A stretch of DNA of 17,261 nucleotides from Candidatus Woesearchaeota archaeon. GTDB taxonomy: Archaea; Nanobdellota; Nanobdellia; Woesearchaeales; WJKL01. This document shows positions 6,574-14,897 of this stretch, piece by piece (the stretch's first letter is position 1; the number at the start of each line of letters is the position of its first letter). The stretch lies in NCBI GenBank assembly GCA_019322535.1, contig JAHWIM010000016.1, forward strand, positions 1-17,261, read 5' to 3'. The notes under the pieces were generated by a model. That model had not been told where the DNA came from, made no database searches, and was given only the letters and a program-made list of their open reading frames with translations. A program made the position numbers and the translations under genes.

Positions 6574-7977
6574 TTATTTTCTAAATATATAATAATTACA
6601 TCTTCCGCGAGTTTTATTGTAGACTAGCCAAAATTTATAGGAAGTAAGTGAGTTAATGAATTCTTTTGTTTTTTCCTGACAAGCTATATCTTCAGGAGCA
6701 CAAGTCATTCCTCCATTACAAGTATCAAGAAAAATATATGAGATATTATGTGACTGCATATATTGCTGAAAATTAAAAATAGTATTTATATCATAGACTG
6801 GATAATAAAGTAAATCTGCTTTTTTTGGCAGATAGAGATTTATTGTTGGATTTGTAATCCAAATCTCATATATTATTGATTTGTTTTCTGCAAAACGGTA
6901 AAAATCTTCTCTTTCTGGAATTGGTTTTTTTGATTCTGTTAAAAAATAAGTTGTTAAGGAAAAAATTAAGGAGATAATTATTATTAAGATAATTATTTTT
7001 GAAAAATATTTTTTATTGAATTTTTTGATAGCATTAGAAATTCCTTCTGCTGTTAGAATCGAGAGAAATGGGAGGAAGAGTATAATATAATAATTTTGTC
7101 TGCAAACTAGCTGAATAAAATATATTAGAGGGAAGAGGAATAAGAGAAGCAAGAGTATTTTGTCTTTATTATATTTTTTGATGGTATGATAAACTCCATA
7201 TATCACAAATAAATTTAAGATATTGTCTTTGAGAATAAATAAAAAGTAACTATACCATTTGTAACCCATGAGTAAAGTGCAGCTTAAGGTTTTTTTGATA
7301 ACTGTGCTTGCTGAGATAAAAGAGAATAAAAGATTAGAATAGAGGTTTTGATTTAGAATTAAATAAGGAATAACAGGAATCACAAAGCCGTACAATAAAA
7401 AAGGTATTTTTCTGAATTTTTTTTTCCACAGTATAATTGTCATAAAACAAATAAAGAATAATAATGCTGGAAATTTAGTAAGAAACGAGAAAGCAAGAAA
7501 AAGTCCTAGAAAAAAATATTTTTCTTTGAAGTAAAAATAAAACGCAAGCAAAGCAAAAAAGACTGCTGGAATTTCTGTATAAAGTCTGTAATTAAAGAGA
7601 AAGAAAATTGAAGAGAAAGAAATTAGTATTGAAGCAATTAATGCTGTTTCTTGGTTATATAATTTTTTTGTTATATAAAAAGTAAGATAAATTATTGCAA
7701 GGCTCATAATTAAGTTTAATAGTCTTCCAAAAAAAATTGGATTTAATTTTAATTTCCAAAAAAATCCTAGAATGATTGGCCATACAATTGGTCTTATTGG
7801 TTCCCATAGTCCTTGTTTGCCTAAGGAAAAAATATCCTTTCCCATTCCAACATAAACTGCTGAATCCCACCATATTTGATGATAGCTGAAAAAGAAAAAA
7901 AGACGAGTTAGTAATGCTAACAAAAGTATTAGTAATATTGACTTATTTTTTTCAATAAATAATTTTAATTTTTTCAT
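6574..7977 (-). CDS. PMT/ArnT-like GT-C membrane glycosyltransferase
   Basis: The 467-residue polytopic protein belongs to the broad PMT/ArnT (GT39/GT83-like) GT-C superfamily. After the first transmembrane helix comes WWDSAVYVGMG at 36-46, whose Asp38 takes the place of the first-loop acidic residue that these lipid-linked-sugar transferases use. A Trp-Glu-Pro-Ile-Arg-Pro segment follows. About ten hydrophobic helices fill residues 12-350. The extracellular C-terminal domain has four cysteines (about 420, 426, 433 and 460), enough for two disulfides. This is the last gene of the six-gene operon. Its ATG overlaps the preceding stop as ATGA, which suggests translational coupling. It would transfer a sugar from a lipid carrier on the outer face of the membrane; donor and acceptor are unknown. 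Confidence 0.82.
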   Translation of the reverse strand: MKKLKLFIEKNKSILLILLLALLTRLFFFFSYHQIWWDSAVYVGMGKDIFSLGKQGLWEPIRPIVWPIILGFFWKLKLNPIFFGRLLNLIMSLAIIYLTFYITKKLYNQETALIASILISFSSIFFLFNYRLYTEIPAVFFALLAFYFYFKEKYFFLGLFLAFSFLTKFPALLFFICFMTIILWKKKFRKIPFLLYGFVIPVIPYLILNQNLYSNLLFSFISASTVIKKTLSCTLLMGYKWYSYFLFILKDNILNLFVIYGVYHTIKKYNKDKILLLLLFLFPLIYFIQLVCRQNYYIILFLPFLSILTAEGISNAIKKFNKKYFSKIIILIIIISLIFSLTTYFLTESKKPIPEREDFYRFAENKSIIYEIWITNPTINLYLPKKADLLYYPVYDINTIFNFQQYMQSHNISYIFLDTCNGGMTCAPEDIACQEKTKEFINSLTSYKFWLVYNKTRGRCNYYIFRK

Positions 7978-10055
7978 GTTATTGGATTTATATCTCCAAA
8001 AGAAGTTTGTTCTGGAAATTCCATTAATAATTTATAGCCGTATGGATAAGAAATTGAATGAAATAATATTGCTTTATGTTTTGGGCTTGATTCAAGCCAT
8101 TCTTTAACAGCAGCATAGTCATTGGAGTTAAATATTCTAACAGCAATTATATTTGCAGATTTTTCTTCTGCTTTTTTTATTACTTTATTCATTTGGTTGA
8201 AATCTGTTATTTGAACATATTCTACATCAAGATTTATTGATTTTTCTAGTATTGAGAAGTATAATGTAGGGGTTTGGTAATACCAAAGAGCGTAAGGATT
8301 ATTTGTAGAATTCATTACTATTATTTTCTCATTTTTGTTTATCTCAATAGGCCTATTGCCTAAAATAAACTGATTGCCTTTTTTTGTAATTGGTGGTGAA
8401 CCTAGAACAGTGGCATCTGAAAATAAGAGTAAAGGGAGATATTTATCTGTTGGGCAAATAACTTTTATACCTTGATCACTCAGATATTTTGCTGCCCTAA
8501 TTTTTCCAATATGATCACAACAACCTATAACTGCTGTTGCTTTATGTCTTACTGCTTGTTCAACAATCGTGTTTATGCCGTGGGTATCTATTAATAAAGC
8601 TATATTTTCTCTTAAGAATCTTGTAGTTGGATATAGAACTTTATCAAACGGAACTTCAAATCTAAAAACCCCTTTTTCGTCAGGAGCATACCATGAATTG
8701 TTTATTTTTACTACAATAGTTCCAGAAGCTATTTTGTGAATTAGGTTGATTTTTTTTAGTTCTTTTATCCTAGCTCCTTCGTGCCATCCTATTTCAGGTA
8801 AAAGTTTTGATTCTGGTAGATAGAACTGTTCTGAAAAAACTGTTAATAGCTCATTATTGTAAGGGGATTGAAATTGATATGAGAGCCAATCTCTTGTTGT
8901 TCTGTCTGTTTGAGAAACTAAAATATCTGAAGAATTTAAAATGAAATATGATTTACCTATTGTTACGTTTTTAACAGTCTTGTTTATTTTTGGGATAGGA
9001 TAAGGAGATAAACTAAAGTTTAATTGTTCATCAGATGCTAATTTTTGATCTAGTTCTGCTCTAAATGTATTTCCTAATTGACTCCATATTCTTGAAGCAC
9101 GTGAAAAATAGGTTATCGGGTTATTTTTGCAGTTTATAGAAGCAATTGTTTCAAATAAAATGGCTTTTTCTTCTAAATTGGATGGATGAATTTGTTTGTA
9201 GATTTCGACAGATTTGCATATTAGACTGTCATTATTGGTTAGCCTTCCTAAAATCAAATAAATATCTGCTTTTGCAAAATCAGAAGTAGTTTTGGTGAGT
9301 AATTGAGTTAGATTTTGTATGTATGTTGTTTGATTCGTTCCAGTTGCTTTTATTTCCCAACTAAAATTATAATTTCTTGCATATGGGTCAATTGGATTAA
9401 TGATGTTTTGTATTATCTGTTTTAATTCTCCTGAATAAGCAATTCTTTCTATTTTTATGGTATCATCAATTATTATTGTAGGTGGCTTTGAAATATTATA
9501 TTTTTTCTTTAAAAAATTCAAGAGAGGTTCGTCTTCATAATCAACATCAAAAGAAAATACTACAACTTCTGTTTTAAAATATTTATTTAATTCATCTAGC
9601 ACATATCCTTGCCTTATACTTAAATCATCATCTTTTTTGTAGAAAAACATTATTGGGATATATCTATCATCACAATGTTCTAGTTCCTTGAGAAGTGAAT
9701 AGAATTTGAGTTCAAGCAAAAAATATTTTCTTTTTAAATAGTCAAAGTCTCTTTTTTTAAAGATTGTTTTCTCTCCATATTTTGAAAGATCACTGCCTAC
9801 TGTAGAAATTTCTTCTTTAAGTTCTTGTACTTTTGATGTAATAATGGTGCATTTATCACCTCCGAAAGTATTTATGAAATCTCTTTGTGCTAAATATGCT
9901 TCTGAACTTAAATGATAATCATTTATTACTCTATCAAGTTCGTTTATTCTTAGGATATCTAGACCATATGAAAAAAAGAAACCGATTGAGAAAATAAAGA
10001 CAGTTAGAAAAATGCTAATTAAAAATACGTGTTTATGCCAGTTTGTATTTTCCAT
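7974..10055 (-). CDS. Membrane-tethered protein: degenerate thioredoxin fold plus large unknown C-terminal region
   Basis: I do not recognise the full architecture of this 693-residue protein. One transmembrane helix (about 10-31) anchors it. A helical hairpin with Cys69 and Cys128 follows, then a thioredoxin-like domain (about 132-215) beginning PIMFFYK and reaching a cis-Pro-like KPPTIII at 190-196. Where active relatives have CxxC, this has DDLSIRQG, with no cysteine. Residues 1-215 are clearly homologous to the next upstream gene. Residues 240-345 are helical and repeat-like. Residues 480-690 alternate strands and helices like a Rossmann or periplasmic-binding fold, with a Cys-Cys pair in AVIGCCDH at 508-515. 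Eight Asn-x-Ser/Thr sequons fall within 230-376. The bulk should be extracellular. The stop overlaps the next ATG by four bases. A scaffold or glycan-binding partner for the operon's glycosyltransferases is plausible but unproven. Confidence 0.75.
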   Translation of the reverse strand: MENTNWHKHVFLISIFLTVFIFSIGFFFSYGLDILRINELDRVINDYHLSSEAYLAQRDFINTFGGDKCTIITSKVQELKEEISTVGSDLSKYGEKTIFKKRDFDYLKRKYFLLELKFYSLLKELEHCDDRYIPIMFFYKKDDDLSIRQGYVLDELNKYFKTEVVVFSFDVDYEDEPLLNFLKKKYNISKPPTIIIDDTIKIERIAYSGELKQIIQNIINPIDPYARNYNFSWEIKATGTNQTTYIQNLTQLLTKTTSDFAKADIYLILGRLTNNDSLICKSVEIYKQIHPSNLEEKAILFETIASINCKNNPITYFSRASRIWSQLGNTFRAELDQKLASDEQLNFSLSPYPIPKINKTVKNVTIGKSYFILNSSDILVSQTDRTTRDWLSYQFQSPYNNELLTVFSEQFYLPESKLLPEIGWHEGARIKELKKINLIHKIASGTIVVKINNSWYAPDEKGVFRFEVPFDKVLYPTTRFLRENIALLIDTHGINTIVEQAVRHKATAVIGCCDHIGKIRAAKYLSDQGIKVICPTDKYLPLLLFSDATVLGSPPITKKGNQFILGNRPIEINKNEKIIVMNSTNNPYALWYYQTPTLYFSILEKSINLDVEYVQITDFNQMNKVIKKAEEKSANIIAVRIFNSNDYAAVKEWLESSPKHKAILFHSISYPYGYKLLMEFPEQTSFGDINPIT

Positions 10056-10063
10056 TTTAAGAA

Positions 10064-10702
10064 TTAACTTAGTTGATTTTTTATTTTATCAAAATCAGCT
10101 AAGCCTTTATTGATTATATTATAATTAATAATTGTAGTAGGAGTTTCTGTAACATTGTAATATAATTCTAGAAATTGAAGTTCTTGTGAATAGTTGAATT
10201 CGATTGCAAATACTTTTGCATCAAAGACGTCAACTATTTTATCTAGAATTGGGCCTTGTTCTGCAGATTTTGGGTCATTAGCACCATAGTAATAAATTAT
10301 AACTTTTGGTGAAATGTTGCAGTTGTCTATTAATTTTTTGAAAAGGGTATATGTTCTTATCTGCATAAGATGAAACTTTATTTTGAGAAAATGGTAATTT
10401 TCTGAACCAATTTTTTCTTTTGCACCAGGAGCTATAATCTGCCTGCCTATTGATGCAAGCTCATTTGAAAGGTCTGATATTTTTTCTTTTGAAAATTCAC
10501 AATTATTTTTTTCAAAACTTAGAAGTTCTTGCTCTATAAGATAGCTCTCTGTATTAAGTTCATTTTGTTTTATAAATTCTGAAACTTTTTCTACTTCTAA
10601 TTTAGTTAAAGTTCTACCTAAAAGTATTCCTGTAATAAATACAAATAAGATTAACAAAGTCGTTATAAATAACAAATATTTTTTGAAATTGTTGTTTACC
10701 AT
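10064..10702 (-). CDS. Membrane-tethered degenerate thioredoxin-fold protein
   Basis: This 212-residue protein is a short paralogue of the N-terminal third of the gene after it. It has a transmembrane anchor (about 9-29), a helical segment holding Cys68 and Cys128 at the same positions as Cys69 and Cys128 of its paralogue, then a thioredoxin-like domain from PKVIIYYYG (132-140) to the cis-Pro region TETPTTII (185-192). The CxxC site is replaced by NDPKSAEQG, with a serine where the resolving cysteine would be, so ordinary thiol-disulfide exchange at that site is unlikely. A sequon (Asn183-Val-Thr) precedes the cis-Pro, as in the paralogue (Asn187-Ile-Ser). The gene start overlaps the stop of the GT2 gene by seven bases, and an eight-base gap precedes the longer paralogue. 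It probably acts outside the membrane as a binding or accessory subunit. Confidence 0.78.
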   Translation of the reverse strand: MVNNNFKKYLLFITTLLILFVFITGILLGRTLTKLEVEKVSEFIKQNELNTESYLIEQELLSFEKNNCEFSKEKISDLSNELASIGRQIIAPGAKEKIGSENYHFLKIKFHLMQIRTYTLFKKLIDNCNISPKVIIYYYGANDPKSAEQGPILDKIVDVFDAKVFAIEFNYSQELQFLELYYNVTETPTTIINYNIINKGLADFDKIKNQLS

Positions 10703-11925
10703 TTTCTTTTTAGTTTTAAGATTTCTTGGGAAATAGCTGAAATCCAGTGAATTAATACTAAATAAGGATATAAAATGAAATAAGTAAGTACTGAGGCTGG
10801 GTTTTTTATTTTTTCTTTTGATTGTTTGTGAGCTAGATAAAACAAATAAATTCCTGATATAGAAGCAATATAAATAGGCAACATGATCTTTGTGTTGTGG
10901 CTTAAAAGGATTTCTTTTAAGGAAGGAAGCTTAATAATATAGTTTGTTAAATAGCCTTCTACTTTAAATACTCTAATAATGAATTCTGCGATCTTTGAAA
11001 TAACAAAAAAAGTGATTATTCCCATTGATATAAGAAGTGAAAATACTCCTAGAATATTTAAGGGTAATTGAAAAAATCCTAGAATTCCATATTTTTTATT
11101 GAAAAACATTTCTTTGTATTTTAGATGGTTGTAGATAAATCCCCTAAACCAACGAACACGCTGTCTGAAAAAAGAGGAAAATGTATTTGGAACATTTGTA
11201 TAGGTAAAGCTGCTTGGCTCGATATTAATATCATGGCCAAAATATTTTAAACGCATTGCTATTTCAAAGTCTTCTGTCATGTTTTTTCTATCAAATTTTC
11301 CTACTTTCTTGAGAACCTTAGTTCTGTAGATACTTAAAACACCAGGAGTCATAGCAAGGGTGTTTATTGAGGCTTTTAGTTTTCTCATTAAAATAGCCAA
11401 GATGTATTCAAAACGCTGTAGCTTTTCATAGGTATTTTTTGCGTTATTGACTTTTAGTCCTGAAATTACTGCTGCTGTTTTTTTCTGTGAAAAATGCGGA
11501 AGCATTAATGCAAGTGAACGTTTTGTTATTGTTGAATCTGCATCAAGGCAGGCAAAGAATTCTCCTGAGGCAATTTTTAAAGCAGTATTAAGAGCTGCTG
11601 CTTTGCCTTTATTTTTTTGATTAATTAATTTTATATTTTTGTATTTTTTTGAAAATACTTCAACGATTTCTACTGTTTTATCTGTACTGCCATCATTTAC
11701 AACAAGAATTTCTATTTTATTTTTAGGATATGAAAGATTTAATACTGATCTTAGGGTTTTAGAGATTGTTCTTTCTTCATTAAAGGCAGGTATTGTTATT
11801 GTGACTGCTGGATAGTTTTTTAGTTTTTGTCTTTTCTTAGGATCATACAAATAAAGAAAATTTAACCACACTATTGCTAGATAGAGTGAAATAAAAGCCA
11901 AGATCCATATTATATATTGTAACAT
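10696..11925 (-). CDS. Family 2 glycosyltransferase, processive membrane type
   Basis: At 409 residues this GT2 enzyme has the layout of chitin/hyaluronan/cellulose synthase-like transferases: an N-terminal helix (about 5-25), a cytosolic GT-A domain (about 40-265) and three or so C-terminal helices. The catalytic motifs are complete: TIPAFNEE at 44-51, NDG at 77-79, DAD at 128-130, TED at 217-219 and QRVRW at 255-259, the Q-x-x-R-W motif typical of processive enzymes. It would use a nucleotide sugar on the inner face and make or extend a glycan, or load a lipid carrier. An AGGAAGG Shine-Dalgarno sequence ends six bases before the ATG, one of the few in the window. It is third in the operon and supplies the only visible cytosolic sugar-transfer step. 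Confidence 0.92.
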   Translation of the reverse strand: MLQYIIWILAFISLYLAIVWLNFLYLYDPKKRQKLKNYPAVTITIPAFNEERTISKTLRSVLNLSYPKNKIEILVVNDGSTDKTVEIVEVFSKKYKNIKLINQKNKGKAAALNTALKIASGEFFACLDADSTITKRSLALMLPHFSQKKTAAVISGLKVNNAKNTYEKLQRFEYILAILMRKLKASINTLAMTPGVLSIYRTKVLKKVGKFDRKNMTEDFEIAMRLKYFGHDINIEPSSFTYTNVPNTFSSFFRQRVRWFRGFIYNHLKYKEMFFNKKYGILGFFQLPLNILGVFSLLISMGIITFFVISKIAEFIIRVFKVEGYLTNYIIKLPSLKEILLSHNTKIMLPIYIASISGIYLFYLAHKQSKEKIKNPASVLTYFILYPYLVLIHWISAISQEILKLKRKW

Positions 11926-11931
11926 ACATTA

Positions 11932-11938
11932 CCTTCCT
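11932..11938 (-). promoter_or_regulatory. Strong Shine-Dalgarno site of the GT2 gene
   Basis: AGGAAGG on the minus strand starts within the stop codon of the upstream gene and ends six bases before ATG 11925. It selects this ATG over an out-of-frame ATG at 11929. It shows that internal operon genes use ribosome binding sites, whereas first genes appear leaderless. Confidence 0.7.
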
Positions 11939-13388
11939 ATTTATTTTCTATGTTTAATTTGGTAGAGTCAAACTCCCAGATTTCAATATCGTTTTTGTTA
12001 TAGATCTTTTTAAATATTTCGCTATTCTCTAATAAGAAAAGAAGACCTTGATCTGGTTTTGTCCATACTTGTTGAGTTTTCATATTTTGGTCTATCCAGA
12101 TATAAGTTATGTTATTGTCTTGAAGCAAAGAGGTTGTTATTTCTATATTTCTTGAATAGAATATTGTGTGAGAGATATTAAATAGATTAGTGTAAAGAAG
12201 ATTATTTTTCAAGAGCTGGTCTGTCAAGGTTGGCCTATCAGCTATTTTCTGTATCCAAAAGGAGTTAGTGAAATAAGACAGAACTTTTTCATTCTCTTTT
12301 GAGTTTGATTTAAGCCAGGCAAGGGAATCTATTATTTGGTTAGTTGGTTGAGAAACTGAGATTGTACCTATTGATGAGAATGATGATAATAAAAGACTAA
12401 TTATTAAGATTGCTAGAGTTGATTTTTTGATTAATTCAACTTTCCATCTCATTTTAATTAATGTTAATAAACCATATGCTGCTGGAATTGGCATTATGAA
12501 GTTGAGATAGAAGGTTAAATTAGTTACAAAAAAAGAAGATTGAAATAATAAAAGTAAAATAAAGAGCGATGTCCTTTTGTTCTCTTCTGACCAGAGTTTG
12601 AAAAATCCGAGAATAGCTAAGAGTAATGTAAAAATTCTAAATCCTGTTGTTGTTCCGAGTTCAAATATGATATTTGTTAGTATGTTTATATCAAAAATGA
12701 TTTTTGCAGGAAAGAAGAAAGGATATAGCAAAGGAGTATAATAAACTAATGAGATTAGTAATAGGATAAAACTAGTAAAATAGAAATTTTTTAATTTGGT
12801 TTTTTCAAAATTTGAATAAGCTAAGAGCATTATTATTGTTACTAATAAATTGAATAAGCCAAAAAAAGGAATTAAAGCAAATATCAGAATTGATAGATAA
12901 AATGCACTTTTGTTTTCTTGAATAAAAAAATAGAATCCAAGTAAGTTTAAAAAAATTGGGAGTATGAATGAATTTACTGTTGAAAAAGCATATATAAAGA
13001 TTGGTGAGGTTATTAATATAGCAGAAATAAAGAATTTTTTTACAGGATCAATATTCAATTTTCCTAACAGTTTAATGTATATGATTATAGATAAAATACC
13101 AAACAAAAATGGAAAAAGAATTGAAGTTGCTTTCTCTCCCATAATATACACAAAAAGGGCCAGTGGAATATGCAGTGGATTTAGAATATAGTTTGAATTG
13201 CTTAGTTTATCATGAGTTGGAAGTCCTGTTTTAGTAATCTGTTGAGCTATCCTTAGATGATAATATGACTCTTGGCCGATTATTGGTTTGTCTAAAACAA
13301 ATCTGAATAATGGAACTATTGCAAGAAAAATAACTGTTATGAAGAATATATACCAATTAATTTTTTTTAGGATTTTTTTAGTCTTCAT
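11937..13388 (-). CDS. STT3-like GT-C membrane protein (second copy)
   Basis: This 483-residue protein has about ten transmembrane helices and a small C-terminal outside domain (from about 350). The first external loop reads QESYYHLRI (about 39-47), matching the acidic-x-x-Tyr-x-x-Arg site of STT3-type oligosaccharyltransferases. The acidic residue is Glu40, where the upstream paralogue has Asp32. In the C-terminal domain the segment after WLKSNS reads YFTNSFW (about 372-378), where STT3 proteins carry WWDYG; that motif is not recognisable. The general plan is therefore GT-C/STT3-like, but true oligosaccharyltransferase activity is doubtful. I chose the ATG at 13388 over a TTG nine bases upstream. 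It overlaps the previous gene by 11 bases, and the two genes look like a tandem duplication. Confidence 0.75.
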   Translation of the reverse strand: MKTKKILKKINWYIFFITVIFLAIVPLFRFVLDKPIIGQESYYHLRIAQQITKTGLPTHDKLSNSNYILNPLHIPLALFVYIMGEKATSILFPFLFGILSIIIYIKLLGKLNIDPVKKFFISAILITSPIFIYAFSTVNSFILPIFLNLLGFYFFIQENKSAFYLSILIFALIPFFGLFNLLVTIIMLLAYSNFEKTKLKNFYFTSFILLLISLVYYTPLLYPFFFPAKIIFDINILTNIIFELGTTTGFRIFTLLLAILGFFKLWSEENKRTSLFILLLLFQSSFFVTNLTFYLNFIMPIPAAYGLLTLIKMRWKVELIKKSTLAILIISLLLSSFSSIGTISVSQPTNQIIDSLAWLKSNSKENEKVLSYFTNSFWIQKIADRPTLTDQLLKNNLLYTNLFNISHTIFYSRNIEITTSLLQDNNITYIWIDQNMKTQQVWTKPDQGLLFLLENSEIFKKIYNKNDIEIWEFDSTKLNIENK

Positions 13389-14874
13389 ATTTTTCAACTT
13401 CTATTTCGCATTCGTTCTCATAGATTTTAATTTCTGAGACGTTGTAGATTAGTTCAAAACAATCTTCTTTTATAGAGGGTATTTCTATTATATTATATTG
13501 AAGTTGTGCATTTTCAGAAAAGTAAATGTAATCAACATTATATTTTGTCAGTAATTTAACTACATCAACCTTATAGGGAGATGTAAACATTAATTTAACA
13601 TTGTTTATGGTTTTTGAAGAATCTTTTATTAATAAAAAATTAGTATCAATGACATTTTTTCTTTCAGTGATATAATTTATCAGATGCCCTTCTGTTGGGG
13701 CTGCTAAGATTGCTTGATGGCTCTTTGAATTTCTTTTTAACCAATATAATGCAGATATTTCTTCTTTTGAAGGGCTGTTTTCAATTGCTTTTTGGGAGAA
13801 AGCAATAGCAGGAATAATTGAAGTAGTTAGGAATAATAAAAAGAAAAGAATCGAGATTATTGGTGTGAGAACTGCTAATCTTGTTTTCTTAAGATACTTG
13901 AGAACGTGCCTATAAAAAGTTGCAAATAATAGTGTTAATGTTATACCTATAATTGCCAGGCAAATATCGGGCTGGACTAGTCTTAACCAAAGGAGAACGA
14001 ATGTTGATGTTGCTAATCCTATTAAGATGTAAACTTCTCTATTTTTTTCCCTGAAAATGTGCCTGTAAATAACATAAGCTCCAAATATTAATGGAAATAA
14101 ACCTATTTTCAAAATAGCTTCTATAATATTTATTCCTTGGAAGTGTTGGAATAGTACTGTAGGAGGTATATTTTGCCATATCACAGCAAGGCTGTGCATA
14201 ATAAATGCACTCTTAAAGACTAAAAACTGCAAAAGAAGGACTAAGAATGTTGAAAAAAGAATAACTTCTACTTCTGCTTGTGTTTGTTTTAGTTTTGATA
14301 ATCTGATGAATGCTGTGTAGAAAAGAAGGCCCAGGATTAATAAGAACGCGGATGAATGAAGTAGAGCTAGCAGTAATATAGTGAACAAAAAATAATTGGT
14401 TGAATTTTTAAGATTAATAAAAGAATAGATTGCCAGGAATATTAAAGGGATTGTAATTGAATAAACAGAGACATTATTTATTGTTTGAGAAACAAATATT
14501 GGAATAAATGCTGAAATAAATGAAACAAACAAGGAAATGTTGGTGTTGTTTGTAATTTTTTTTGATATAAGATAGGTTATGAAGATTATGGTTGAGGCAA
14601 AGATATTTGGAAGCAGTTTTGTGACGATTGCTGTGGGGATGGCTAAACTAAAAAATGCAAAAATATAATGGAATGTTGGTATAAAAATAAAACTTCTTCC
14701 ACTATAACTTAGATCATCATTAAAGATTGGAAGCCCTGTTTGTTTTATATGTTCGATTTGTCTTAAGGAAAGATATGAATCATAGTCAAAATAAGGTGTT
14801 TGGAATGCAAAATAAAGTCTAAATAGAATGGATGCTATAAAGATTATTGTCAATATAATCTGTTGTTTCTTCAT
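13378..14874 (-). CDS. STT3-like GT-C membrane protein (first copy, operon leader)
   Basis: The 498-residue polytopic protein opens the six-gene operon. After helix 1 comes the external-loop motif YFDYDSYLSLRQI (28-40), whose Asp32-x-x-x-x-x-Arg38 spacing matches the STT3/AglB first-loop site for metal and substrate. Then follow about ten more helices (to about 355) and an extracellular C-terminal domain. There, WLKRNS (378-383) is followed by APTEGHLINYITERKNVID (392-410). The second part resembles the region after WWDYG in STT3, but the Trp-Trp-Asp itself is absent. STT3 enzymes move a glycan from a lipid carrier to Asn-x-Ser/Thr on exported proteins; this protein may instead add single lipid-linked sugars. 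It has a good TATA box at 14898-14905, placed for a leaderless start. A short divergent promoter region separates it from radB. Confidence 0.78.
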   Translation of the reverse strand: MKKQQIILTIIFIASILFRLYFAFQTPYFDYDSYLSLRQIEHIKQTGLPIFNDDLSYSGRSFIFIPTFHYIFAFFSLAIPTAIVTKLLPNIFASTIIFITYLISKKITNNTNISLFVSFISAFIPIFVSQTINNVSVYSITIPLIFLAIYSFINLKNSTNYFLFTILLLALLHSSAFLLILGLLFYTAFIRLSKLKQTQAEVEVILFSTFLVLLLQFLVFKSAFIMHSLAVIWQNIPPTVLFQHFQGINIIEAILKIGLFPLIFGAYVIYRHIFREKNREVYILIGLATSTFVLLWLRLVQPDICLAIIGITLTLLFATFYRHVLKYLKKTRLAVLTPIISILFFLLFLTTSIIPAIAFSQKAIENSPSKEEISALYWLKRNSKSHQAILAAPTEGHLINYITERKNVIDTNFLLIKDSSKTINNVKLMFTSPYKVDVVKLLTKYNVDYIYFSENAQLQYNIIEIPSIKEDCFELIYNVSEIKIYENECEIEVEKYED

Positions 14875-14897
14875 TGATTTTAGTACAATTACAGTAA

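Noticed and set aside
13389..13397. TTG as the start of the second STT3-like gene
   Set aside because: An ATG nine bases downstream is in frame, gives a normal short overlap with the preceding gene and needs no rare start.
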